Of a DNA stretch of 64,000 nt, positions 54,318-64,000 are shown piece by piece (position 1 is the first letter of the stretch; each line of letters starts with the position of its first letter). The stretch is from Saprolegnia diclina VS20 (taxonomy: Eukaryota; Oomycota; Saprolegniomycetes; Saprolegniales; Saprolegniaceae), in NCBI RefSeq assembly GCF_000281045.1, contig NW_008246068.1, forward strand, positions 456,859 to 520,858, written 5' to 3'. The position numbers were made by a program, and so were the translations under genes. The notes under the pieces are model-generated. The model made no database searches. It had not been told where the DNA came from and saw only the letters and a list, made by a program, of their open reading frames with translations.

Positions 54318-56138
54318 ATGGCCGACGCAGGTGGGCCGTGGCGGCTCATGTCGTCGCTGCGGAAGCGCAAGTTCTTTGAAGAAGCCAACAAGCTGTACCC
54401 GCTGCGTCCACCGGCCGGCGAGCCCAAGACGGACCTGTTTGACTTTTTGCTGGCCACCATGGGGCGGCCCCACAACGACCCAAGCTTCGGTTGCATGCTT
54501 GGCCCATGTGACGACTTTGTCGCCGAGACACGCCCCGAGACAGAGGCCGCACCTCGTCCAGCGGTAGTACACGACTTGGACTTGGTGCCAGAGACGCGCT
54601 GCTTTGACGAGCCGGCGGCGGTCGTCGCCGCCGATAGCATCGTGCCCGAGACGCGCTCCGAGGGCGGGCGCCACGACGATGACGAGATTGTACCCGAGAC
54701 GGTGGACATCGCGCCGACCACACGTGAAAGCATCGGTGGCGCTGACGCGCTACACGAGTCAATCTCATCGTCGTCGTCGTACGCCGCGTCCGTGACCTTT
54801 GGCGGCCCCAACGACATGAGCTTGAACTCGAGCTCGCATAGCTGTGCGACGCTCGATGACAGCTTTGCGGCATTTCCATCTGCGTACCAGCACCTGCCGA
54901 CGCCGACGCCACCGGCCGAGACGCTTCGGTCTCCGACGCCGCTCACGCAAGCCGTCGCGACGCCGCCGCTTGCCGACTACTTTGACACAGACCACTACAC
55001 GGAGCTCGTGCCGTGCTATGTCCTCTACGCGGCGCACTGCAACCTCCATGACGCGCACTTGTCACATCCGCACTTGCTCTTCTGCGCCCAAGCACGTCCG
55101 CCGATATCTATAGCTTTTGGATGGCTCATCGCTGGCTCGTAGGTGCTGGACCAGTATCTCGCGTCAAAAGAGCTCATGCACGGCTACATTCGGCGAGCCT
55201 GCGAGATTGCGCGCGTCGTCTTTGCATCGCGTTGGGCAAGGCGCCTCGATGCGTTCACCAAGGACATTGACATCCGCGACTACACGGAGCGCGGGCGGTC
55301 CATACCCGGTGTGTGTGCCCCGGTGTGGCACATCATTGCCGCGCATTGGCACCATTACAAGGCCCACGTGCTCCATTCGGACGAGTTTTACCTCGGCGAC
55401 ACGTCCGCGACCACTCGGGCGGACCCCGGGGCCCACTGCCGGCACGTTACGTCGGCGTACTTTGCCGCCGACGGCCATCTTCGCGACGACGCCATGCGAC
55501 GCAGTGTCTATGGCGGCAGTGATGTCGGTGCGCACTACATGACGCTGGTGCCCCGGGATGCGAGCAACCGACGACGCGACACGGACGACCTGCCGCAGCG
55601 CATGTACCTGCCGCAAGAGAGCTTGAGCTTTGCTTTCAAGCAGCTCGAGGCCAACTTGCGCGTGGCCGACCCGCAGGTGACCATGTACCCGATGGGCACG
55701 TTCGCCCGCGGTGGGCTCTACGGCTCGGTCCTCGACGTGTTGCTGCTACCGACGCCGGCGCGGCCGAGCATCCACGACGTTGTTGCAGCGCTCGAGGTGG
55801 CGCACGTACTCGAACCCGGCGCGGTTCGGTCGGTCTCGGCCCACCGCCTTCTCGCGCCGATTCGGTTCAAGCACATTCGACTGCTCCTGGACCTGAAGAT
55901 GTACCCGCCGCCCATGGCGTACGCCGCCATGATCTACTTTACTGGTCCCCAAGTGTTTGGTCAACACGCGTTCCGCTCCGTCTTGCCTGCGTGCGGCGAC
56001 GACACGCGCTTCGAGACCGTCTACGAGACGCTGCGGACGATGCACGGGCCGACGCGCCTCGACCAAGTCCTCGACGAGCAGGACATGCTGGTGCTCCTCG
56101 GCCACACCGTGTACCAGCCGCCATTGCATCGCTTGTAG
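54318..56138 (+). CDS. DNA polymerase X-like / nucleotidyltransferase-fold protein
   Basis: Two exons (54318-55091, 55143-56138), 589 residues. The C-terminal third resembles the palm of X-family polymerases. TMYPMGTFARGGLYGSVLDVLLLP stands where the family has a G-S/T-x-R-R-G...GDVDVLIT motif, and HIRLLLDLKMYPP followed by AMIYFTGP resembles the third-aspartate strand and YFTGS motif. The usual GDxD pair is changed (GSVLDV), so metal binding and activity are doubtful. The N-terminal half is acidic, Ser/Thr-rich and repetitive, with four short ETR/ETV-type repeats (VPETR, VAETR), and no BRCT domain is seen. The exon junction needs a GC-AG intron of 51 nt (55092-55142), as no GT donor keeps frame; this is the weakest point of the model. 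Confidence 0.55.
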
Positions 56139-56242
56139 TCTGTCCTGATCCATGCCAAAATGTGGTCGACCTTGCGCCATCCTATTCCGAGAGAACGCGA
56201 AAGATCATACTGGACGGTACACGACACTGTATTGAAACGAGT

Positions 56243-57161
56243 CTACTTGGGGGGCATGCGGAGCGCGCCGTCGATGCGGATGACTTCGCCGTTGATCATC
56301 TTGTTCTCGACGATGCTCTGGACGAGCTGGGCATAGTCTTCGGGGTGGCCGAGGCGGCTCGGGAACGGCACCGTCTTGCCCAACTGCTCCTGGACAGCGT
56401 CCGGAAGGCCCGCGAGAAGCGGCGTGCGGAACAAGCCTACAGTAGCATCGTGAGAGATGGGGATTGAGCGAGACGCGTACCGGGCGCGATGGTGTTGCAG
56501 CGAATGCCGTACTGGGCGAGCTCACGCGCGACGGGCAGCGTAATACCGACAATGGCACCCTTGGACGCAGCGTATGCGACCTGGCCGACCTGGCCTTCGT
56601 ACGCAGCGATACTGGCGGTGTTGATGATGACACCACGCTCGCCATCCGCACCCGGCGTCGTCTTGGACATGCTACGCATACCATATGATGACGACTGCAT
56701 CCAGCGCCGGCAAGGAAGGTTTTACCGTTCGGCCGCAAGGCGAATCACGTTGAACGTGCCCGACGTGTTGATGTTGAGCACCTGCTGGAACTGGTACAGC
56801 GGGTGCGGGCCCTTCTTGGAGAGCGTCTTGGCCGCGACGGCGATACCGGCGCAGTTGACGGCAATGTCGATGGGCTTGCCAAACGCGGATTCAGCCAAGT
56901 CCAAAGCCGCCGAGACCTGCTCTTCGTCCGTGACCTAGAGGTAAACAGCGCATGAGGAACGCGCCGCCACGTCACACGTATTACATCCGTCGGGCTAAAG
57001 TGGCAGTTGGGGCCGAGCTGGCGCGCGAGCTCTTGGCCGTCGCTCGTGGGCAGGTCGCAGATGATGACCTGGGCGCCCTGCTTGAGGAGGCGTTCGGCGG
57101 TCGCGCGGCCAAGGCCGGACGCGGCTCCGGTGACAAGTGCGACGCGGCGAGCAAGGGTCAT
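56243..57161 (-). CDS. HSD17B10: 3-hydroxyacyl-CoA dehydrogenase type 2 (HSD10-like SDR)
   Basis: Four exons: 57161-56985, 56934-56726, 56671-56481, 56436-56243; introns 50, 54 and 44 nt; 256 residues (human 261). A short-chain dehydrogenase that oxidises 3-hydroxy-2-methylacyl-CoA in isoleucine and branched fatty acid breakdown; in animals also part of mitochondrial RNase P. Motifs: cofactor loop TGAASGLG (residues 11-18), NCAG, catalytic Ser149 in INTAS, Tyr162 and Lys166 in YAASK. HSD10-like stretches include [36 protein letters not shown] and the end [16 protein letters not shown]. The N-terminus lacks a classical presequence, as in animal HSD10. Metabolically it pairs with PCCB in branched-chain catabolism, although the two genes are 50 kb apart. 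Convergent with the polymerase X-like gene. Confidence 0.93.
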
Positions 57162-57590
57162 GGCGAACTTCGACGAAGATATCGGAATGAGACTCGCACT
57201 TGAACTAACGTGCGGTTTGGGGTTGTGGGTAATATAATTCCAATGCTACATAATTTAAAAGACTGTTCGGAAGCCATTCCCAGTCGTTGCAATGTAATTT
57301 AATACATTCGGCCGTAGCTATTTTTTATAATAAAAGTCTTTATCTATGGACCAATCTTGAGCCGGCTACGCGATCCAAAATAAATATTGTATTTTTATTC
57401 TTATCATTTCGATCCTTTTTATAGTATTATTGTAGGATATGTAGCTTACACTTGCATTGGGTATGAATATTGTATCCTGTAAATAAAACAAAATGATTTC
57501 AATAGATTTCGGAATTAAAACTATGACCAATTCAATGGCCGCCAATACTGCGGTTGATAATTGGCCGAAGGTTGAGGAGGAGTTGTGAGG
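57162..57590. other. AT-rich divergent intergenic region
   Basis: About 430 bases between divergent starts of the HSD10-like and zinc-finger/USP genes. From about 57230 to 57540 it is strikingly AT-rich (long A/T runs such as TTTTTTATAATAAAA), unlike the rest of the window. It contains CCAAT-like motifs (ACCAATC near 57350; ATTGGCC near 57560). It presumably includes both promoters; no gene recognised. Confidence 0.5.
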
Positions 57591-60316
57591 ATGGAGCACG
57601 AAGCGAGTTCCGCGACGTCCGGCCACGGCAGCGCCCTGCCCCATGGCAGCGCCCATCCCGCCTCTAACTCGTACTCGTCCGCGCCCCACCGGCGCTACCA
57701 TGGCGGCCATGACGATGGCCACACCAAGTACACGTCGCCCCGCCACAACAATGGCCACTACGCCAAAGCCAAAGGCGCGGGGTACTACGGCAACAACAAC
57801 AACGTCAACCACCACCACCACCACCAAGCGCAATACCACGCGGCCATGAACATGAACGGTGGGCGGTACTACAATGCGCACGTCCAGCCGCCGCTTCCGC
57901 CATTGCCTCCGGGCGGCTCGATGCCACCGCCATCGCCGTCGCCGTCGAGCGCCTCGACCGACACGACCGCCGCGTCGCCGTCGCATGTAGACACCATCAA
58001 GTGCAACCGATGTGGCGAGAAGGGGCACATGGCGGTGGCATGCCCGCTCAAGCCACGCCACAGCTACAACAAGGGGCCGCGCGTGTGCAAGTTTTGGGCG
58101 AATGGCCACTGCCAACGCGGCAACGACTGCTCTTTCTTCCACGGCAACCCGGACCAAGCGATGATATACGGCGCGCCGACGAGCATGATGATGACGATGC
58201 CACCGCCCCAGTACATGATGGACCCGGCCGCCGGCTACTACTACCCGCCCGTGCCCGTCATGCCCGCAGGGTACCCGCCAGCTGCCGCGCCATACGAACC
58301 GTCGCCGACGTCCGAGACGCCGCCGCCCGAAGGCGAGATGTACGACGCTGCTGGGTACCCGAACGACGCCTACGTCGAGCCGCCGTATGGCGCGCCGCCG
58401 GTCTACCACAACCCGTACGCGCCGCCCCAGTACGCTCCGTACGGCCCGCCGCAAAGCGGCTACCCAGGTACGACCTTGACTACACAGCCGCGAGATGCTA
58501 AGATCTGACGCAGACCAACGCGCGTACTACCAGCCGCCATCGCACAAGTTGTACCCGCCGCAACACGGCCATTTTTACAACCCGTACTACCCACGCGGGT
58601 ACGTGGCACCGCCGACTGCCTACTCGAACGTCGACGCCGTCGACGCACCGGTTGTCGAGACGCCCGACGAACCGCCAATGTACGACGAGCCGCCGCCCGT
58701 GGCGCCCGACGAGACCCCTGTTGCGACCGACGTGATCGATCAAGTGTACGTGGCATGCGCCTATAGCGTCGCATCTGACCACTGGCAATAGACCGACATC
58801 GGTGGTGCCCGACGCAGTGCCGGACGGCGCGCCGCTCGTGGAGGCGGTGCGAGACCTCAAGCTCGAGACCGCGCCCAAGCCCAAGAAGAAGAAGAAGTCG
58901 AAGGCGCGTGTCGAGGCTGCGCCCGCCGACGCACCGGTCGCGCATTCGCCACGCTCGGAGAAGGGTCTGCGCAACGACACTGGCGAGAACAACTGCTTTC
59001 TGAACGTCGTCGTGCAGTCGCTTTTCCATCTGCAGGTAGTCGGTTGCTCCTTCGAGTTGCTGTTCACATATGTGGTTTGTGCTAGACGTTCCGCAATGCG
59101 TTCCGCTCGATCACGCGCCACGTGTGCCCTGGCGACGGGCGCTGTGTCTACTGCGCGCTCTCGGCCGTCTTTGACATGCTTTCACCCGGCGACAACCAAA
59201 CGGCGTGCAGCTCGGATGCGCTGCGCTCCGTGCTGAGCACGCTCTCGGCGTCGTCGGCAGCGAACGTGTCGCTACCGCCACCGGGCGACGGTCCCAACCG
59301 GTTCTCGCTCGGCTCAATGGACGACGCAGCGGAAGCCCATGACGCAGTCCTCTGGCAGTTGCATGAAGCGCTCAAGACGTCGAGCAAGACGCAAGACTGT
59401 ACTTGCGTGATCCACAGCGTGTTTGGCTTGCTTGTCGGCGAAGAGGCGCACTGCCCCAAGTGCCACACCAAGATGACGGCAGCCACTTACGACACGATGG
59501 TCATGGCGGCGTCGACCGCCCAGTTGCACGACCACATTGTGTAGGCTCCACTATCGCACGTGGCATTCTATCTCAGTAATGGTGTAGGCGCAAGAAGGCG
59601 CGGACGTTTGACAAGCTGTTGGCGCACGTCGTGGCGATCGGCGGCGGCACGCGCAAGTGCGCGAACTCGAGGTGCCGCAACACGGATCTGCTGCCGTCGA
59701 GTCTCAAGCTCAAGGCACTGCCGCAGGTGTTTACGGTCGGTCTCTCGTGGCCCAACGCGCAGCCGAGCTCGGGCTACTTGGGCCACATCGTCTCGAGCAT
59801 TGCGCCCACGATCGACTTGACGCGGTATCGGTCTTGACCTATCGCATTGGTATCTGATATAGATTCCTAGCGTGTTTCCCAACCTAATTGCGGACGGTCT
59901 CGCGCTGCCCCATGGCGGCGGCAACGACGCGCACCTCATGGGTGTCTTTTGCTACTTTGGGCACCACTACCTCACGTTCCTCTTCCAGCCGTCGACGAAC
60001 GAGTGGCTCTCGTTCGACGACACGGTCGTCAAGCGCGTCGGGGCGTCGTGGAGCGATGTGCAAAAGGTGTGCTTGGAGGTACGCCCCCCTGGGATCGCTC
60101 AGTCTAACGCGCGTCGACTAGAACCATTTGCAGCCGATGGTCCTCTTCTACGACGTGGCCAAGAAGCCGGTGGCGGACAAGGTGCTGCAGTTTACGATCG
60201 GCGACTTTGTGCTCTCGGTCGCGTCCGAAGTCGACCAAGAGAATTGGCGCGCGACCGACAGCAGCCCGCACACGGACACGGACGTGCTTCGGTCGTCGTC
60301 GCCTGTGTCCACCTAG
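57591..60316 (+). CDS. CCHC/CCCH zinc-finger protein fused to a USP53/54-like ubiquitin hydrolase
   Basis: Seven exons: 57591-58467, 58514-58745, 58792-59035, 59086-59540, 59588-59824, 59871-60078, 60122-60316; introns 46, 46, 50, 47, 46 and 43 nt; 815 residues. The N-terminus is low-complexity (His, Asn, Pro). A CCHC knuckle (CNRCGEKGHMAVAC, about 137-150) is followed by a CCCH finger (C-x7-C-x5-C-x3-H, about 166-184), both RNA-binding types. A Pro/Tyr-rich linker and a Lys run follow. From about residue 428 a ubiquitin-specific protease domain begins, GLRNDTGENNCFLN with the catalytic-position Cys, then AFRSITRHVCPGDGRCVYCAL as in USP53/54. The His-box equivalent is CYFGHHYLTFLF...WLSFDD. 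Cys and His positions are kept, so activity is possible. Two CxxC pairs (CPKC; CANSRC) suggest a zinc finger inside the domain. Likely links RNA to ubiquitin control; inference. Confidence 0.82.
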
Positions 60317-60937
60317 AAGACGCCGATCCTGCCGGCACCGAGATTATATTTATATCCTACCACATTTAGTCTTGGCACCAGGAGGGTAATCGCCGTATAA
60401 TGCATGCTCGTCGTCCACTACTCTCTCTCTCTTGTGGCCCTGCGTCATGGCGTGCGATGTCCATCTTGCGACGAGCTCGAGGGCGACGCGACCATCGCGT
60501 CGAAATAGGGCTGCATGCGTCGTCCACAATGTACCCGTACCTTGCCATCGGCGCCTAGATGTGCTGGGATGGTACGCAAGCGCATGCCCGCGGCGATCGC
60601 GCTGGGCATGCGCTTGGCCTACGCCCCTAGGCCATAGCCAGCCCTAGCAGGCCTGGTTGAGGGCCTTCGGACAGGCTGTCGACGCGCGCCGCCCCGTCGC
60701 TCGGCTTGCGCGAACGTCATTCACGTGCGTCAGCAGCTGGTCCTAATTCGGGCCCCAGGTGGCCTTCGATAAGGGCGATCTAGAAACGTCGGCCTTCTTC
60801 CGCCGGAAAAAGAACAAGCTTTGGCGGTGCGGCCAATCGGAGCAGAGGTGCGCTATAATTTCAACCAATCGCACGCGAGCAACTTCGACCTTGCAGTGAA
60901 ACGACCCAGAGCCATTGTGAGATCAGGACGAAGCCCA
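60317..60937. other. Intergenic with E2 promoter
   Basis: About 620 bases between two genes on the plus strand. A CT repeat lies at 60421-60432. CCAAT boxes upstream of the E2 gene are listed separately. No other gene seen. Confidence 0.4.
60833..60869 (+). promoter_or_regulatory. CCAAT boxes upstream of the E2 gene
   Basis: CCAAT at 60833-60837 and 60865-60869, about 70-105 bases before the E2 start codon, with TATAAT-like CTATAATTT between them (60852-60860). Confidence 0.45.
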
Positions 60938-61573
60938 ATGGCCCGCCGACTTGCGAAGGTCCGTGGACGCCGACGAGCCCGATGGCTCATGCGCCCGTGC
61001 CATGTAGGAGCTTGCCGAGTTCAACAAGAACTCGCCGGAATGGTGCACCGTGGGCACGGTCGACGACGACCTCTTGCACTGGAACGCCATGGTCGTTGGC
61101 CCCGTACGTGCCATCGCACGCGCGCCGCGTGGCCTCATGCAGCCGCGATGTAGGACAACTCGCCGTATGCGGGCGGCGTCTTTAGCATCGACCTGCTCTT
61201 TCCTGCCGAGTACCCGTTCAAGGCGCCCAAGGTACGCGGCAGTCCTTGCACATGCTGACGCGAATCATCTCGCCGGCAGGTCAAGTTCCTCACGCGCGTG
61301 TACCACCCCAACGTCAAGTCGCAGAGCGGCGAGATTTGCGCGGACGTCATCAACGAGGTTCGTATCCTTTGCGCTACGCAAGGCTCATGGCGCGATGTAT
61401 AGAACTGGGGCCCGACGTTGAACGTCATGTTTTGCCTCACGGCGCTCAAGCAGATTCTCGAGCAGCCGGACGGCGACAACCCGCTCGAGCCCGAGATTGC
61501 CAAGCAGCTGCAGTGCAACCGAGACGCGTTCAACGAGACGGCCAAGAAGTGGACAAAGGACTTTGCGTCGTAG
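60938..61573 (+). CDS. Ubiquitin-conjugating enzyme E2
   Basis: Five exons: 60938-60958, 61008-61103, 61154-61231, 61280-61357, 61403-61573; introns 49, 50, 48 and 45 nt; 147 residues, the exact length of UBCH5-type enzymes. E2 enzymes carry ubiquitin as a thioester and pass it to substrates with an E3. The active cysteine is Cys85 in SGEICADV, preceded by the VYHPN motif (residues 72-76). NWGPTLNV and [22 protein letters not shown] are standard E2 sequence. The tiny first exon (MARRLAK) is needed to supply the ATG and the first helix. Which E2 class it belongs to is not certain: spacing is UBCH5-like, but the sequence is divergent around the active site ([11 protein letters not shown]). Confidence 0.93.
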
Positions 61574-62061
61574 CTCGTAGCTGCTGTCTATCCCTTGTCG
61601 ATGCATGCATGATTGCATACAAAATCGACGGCGCGACGTGTGTTAATATACATGGTTGCCGTCGCTACGTGGCTCTTCTCTTGCAGGTGTCGAGCTTGGC
61701 GTCACGAAGAGCGACCATAGCGACCATCGTCGCTGCACGGTTGCCACCAGCTCGATCCGCCGCCCTATTCTCTCGCCGCAGCGGCCCGCTTTAGCCTCCG
61801 TCTGCGGGCGTGACGCTCTCGATGGATCATGTCCCTTGCGCATGGCTCGGCGTCGCTCGTCCGGTGGCGGTCACGAGCTGTCGGCTTGGTCGCGCGGCCC
61901 GCTCTCTGCCCCGCCGCTTGTGACATGAGCATCCTGATTTACAAAGGCGACTTGTTTTTTGTATGGCCATGGCCACTGCGAATCCGAATTTAATTGAAAA
62001 TCGGACGATTTGGCCTAATTTAAGGCGCACAGCTTGGCGCCGTCATTACGTGTAATTGGCC
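61574..62061. other. Intergenic, no gene seen
   Basis: About 490 bases between two plus-strand genes. The last 100 bases are AT-richer and precede the next ATG; an ATTGG motif lies at about 62055-62059. No gene recognised. Confidence 0.4.
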
Positions 62062-63962
62062 ATGGCCCTCGAGTCCAAGGCGACGATGGACGACGACGTG
62101 GCGGCGACGCCCGCCGGCGGCCTCCATGGCAGCACCATCTCCACATACGCGACGACGTTCCAGCCGCCTGAATGGTACGGCGATCCGATGATGCATGCGA
62201 GATGGCCGCATCGAGACTGCACGTAGGGCGGTGTACCCGACAGAGAAGACCATCACCGCGCGCTTCGAGGTCCTGCGCATGAACAAGAGCGTGGGCACAC
62301 ACGAGCTGGGCGGGCGCCAAGTCACGGTCTTTGGCCGCGAGCAGAACGGCTGCGACTTTGTCTTGGCCAACCCGTCCGTCTCGCGCAAGCACGCCACTGT
62401 GATCCACTGCGCCAAAGGCGGCGTCTACGTGCGATAGCCTACTCGTCTGACGGCGTCGGCTCATGCAGCCTGCGTAGATCGTCGACCTCATGTCCCGCCA
62501 TGGCACGTTTGTCGGCAAGACCAAGATCCCGCCCCACGACCCTTACCTCCTCCACGGTATGCCATCGTCCTCGAGCATTTCGACCGACGATTGGGTGTAG
62601 ATGGCGACGTTGTGACCTTTGGCCAGAGCTGCCGGACATACGTCTTGAAGGGCATTGACCCCACAGGCTTGAGCCAAGCGGTGAAGAAGCCATGGCGCCT
62701 CAAGTCGCTGCTCGTGCCCCGGTTTGGCACTGGCAGCAGCAGCAGCCACCCGCCGCCAGCGAAGAAGCCGACGCGCAAGTACAATGACATTTGCATCAAG
62801 ATGGTCAACAAGATCTGCAGCGGGTCCTTCTCCACCGAGCGCGGTGAAGAATTCGCCAACGAAGTCTCCGAGCTCGATGACGACCTCGTCGATGACGTGG
62901 CAGGCCTCCTCGTCGAGAAGGTCACCCGCCAGTACGCAAACGCGACGCTCGTCATCTTGGCGCTGCTCGAAGCGCACGTCGGGCTCCACGCGTTTGAAAA
63001 TAACTTGACGCCGATCGTGCAAGTGTCCCAGAGCAACCTCGATGCACGCAAGGTACGGACTTGGGTCTTCGCTCCGTACGATGGTTGAAATGGAAATGCA
63101 TAGATTCTGCAAGTGGTCGCGGAGGCGCGGATAGAGTCGACGAGCCGCATGGACACGCCCAACCCCAGCGACGACGACGACGATGACGACGACTACCGCA
63201 ATGACGACTATGCTCCCCCCGATGTGAGCTACGCGCCGCCACCGATCCCGTACGCGCCTCCAGCTTCCATGTATGCACCACCGGCCGCCCCCGTGTTTGC
63301 CCCACCGCCGGCCATGGAGCGCGCCCCGACGTCGCCGCCCCGAGCGCATGCGCCACTTCCCGGCACCTACAATGACGACGATGACGAAGAGGAGAAGGCG
63401 GAAGAGATGACGTCACCGATGCCCGACCAATCTCGCCAACGCGTCTTGAGCAACGAAGGCAAGCGGCTCTTTGCCCAAGCCACGCACTCGCCACTCGCAG
63501 CGGCGTCCGGCTTTAGCTTTATCACGCCCAGCAGTCCGTCGCCGGTCGCCGCAGTCTCGGCCTTTGGGTTCATCACGGCCAGCGCGGCGCCCGACAACGA
63601 CGACGAAGCCGAGTATGACGACCACGAGCATGATTATGAAGATGACGAGAAAGACGAGGAATACGAAGACGAGGAAGATAGCTACGCGCCGGTCGAGATC
63701 CCCGAGGGGTTTTTGAGCGAGCGTAGCACGATGGACCCGCAAGACTTCTCCAACCTCTGGCAGTGCGCGACCGTCTCGTACACCTTTGCAGCCTCTTTTG
63801 CTCGTCGTTGACGATGGTTGTTGTAGGGAGGAGTGGGACGAAGACCTCTCGCCCGAGTACGACGCCGACTTGCTCGAGCGCTGTCTCTGGGGTCTCCACG
63901 TGACATTGCTCTCGACGAGCGTCGTCGGAGGCAGCCAAACGTTCCTGTACCATGCTGAACAG
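62062..63962 (+). CDS. FHA-domain protein with possible adaptin-ear-like C-terminus (partial, runs off window)
   Basis: Six exons seen: 62062-62174, 62227-62428, 62478-62556, 62601-63052, 63104-63777, 63827-63962; introns 52, 49, 44, 51 and 49 nt; at least 552 codons, with a GT donor at 63963 pointing to more beyond the window. A forkhead-associated domain at about residues 68-150 (VTVFGREQNGCDFVL, PSVSRKHA, SRHGTFVG) binds phosphothreonine; Arg and Ser-x-x-His are present, and the usual Asn-Gly is His-Gly. A helical region follows (CIKMVNKIC...LVILALLEAH), then a long acidic, Pro/Tyr-rich disordered stretch. The last part (FSNLW...EEWDEDLSPEYDADLL) resembles the appendage of adaptin beta chains. 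That last point is tentative. Confidence 0.7.
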
Positions 63963-64000
63963 GTAGGATTGTGCTACCGCCTTGGTACGAATGGCGACTG

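Noticed and set aside
1-64000. CRISPR arrays, bacterial operons, riboswitches, rRNA or tRNA genes.
   Set aside because: Introns throughout and a eukaryotic gene set exclude prokaryotic features; scanning for T-arm and 5S-like motifs on both strands found nothing convincing.

Overview
The window looks like a nuclear scaffold of an oomycete, most likely a GC-rich saprolegnian (Achlya, Thraustotheca, Aphanomyces or Saprolegnia type). This is inferred from gene density, GC-rich third codon positions and gene content (IP3 receptor-like channel, family 5 exo-1,3-glucanases, IQ/WW/B-box scaffold protein). Introns are tiny: I reconstructed about 71, nearly all 40-56 nt, GT-AG, almost always ending in TAG. 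Most gene models below were built by joining reading frames across these introns. In every model the summed exon length is a multiple of three, which is the main internal check.

Layout. 1-6.2 kb: a small CCHC-knuckle protein, an assembly gap flanked by a perfect 59-bp repeat, 26S proteasome subunit Rpn3 (+) and mitochondrial propionyl-CoA carboxylase beta (-). 6.2-8.8 kb is gene-poor and holds a decayed non-LTR retrotransposon. 8.8-20.7 kb: a four-TM protein, a class V aminotransferase, and a 20-exon IP3/ryanodine receptor-like calcium channel (12155-20213, -) sharing a 176-bp CCAAT-rich divergent promoter with a 98-aa protein. 21-28 kb: a ZIP metal transporter (-), a kinase-like protein (+), a coiled-coil protein (-) and a vezatin-like membrane protein (-). 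28-37 kb: a tandem AAA ATPase (+), a small basic protein (-) and symplekin (+). 36.9-45.1 kb: a 2,247-aa IQ/WW/SAM-like/B-box scaffold (-) and an unknown 361-aa protein (-). 45.4-47.4 kb: a dual-specificity phosphatase (+) and a putatively myristoylated AGC kinase (-).

48.9-54 kb is an accessory-like block. Two near-identical exo-1,3-beta-glucanase genes form an inverted repeat (1139-bp arms, no length difference). Between the arms lie a coiled-coil gene, a mirror-image fragment of it, and a RIO1 kinase pseudogene that has lost its catalytic core. 54-64 kb returns to ordinary genes: a DNA polymerase X-like protein (+), HSD10-type dehydrogenase (-), a CCHC/CCCH zinc-finger protein fused to a USP53/54-like ubiquitin hydrolase (+), a ubiquitin-conjugating E2 (+), and a forkhead-associated protein with a possible adaptin-ear-like C-terminus that runs off the end.

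The genes do not form a pathway or operon. Themes are ubiquitin/proteasome (Rpn3, E2, USP-like), calcium and phospho-signalling (channel, IQ scaffold, kinases, phosphatase), mitochondrial acyl-CoA metabolism (PCCB, HSD10) and mRNA 3'-end processing (symplekin). The best candidates for something undescribed are the zinc-finger/USP fusion, the calcium channel whose pore lacks the canonical glycine-rich filter, the IQ/WW/SAM/B-box giant and the palindromic glucanase duplication with its pseudogene spacer.
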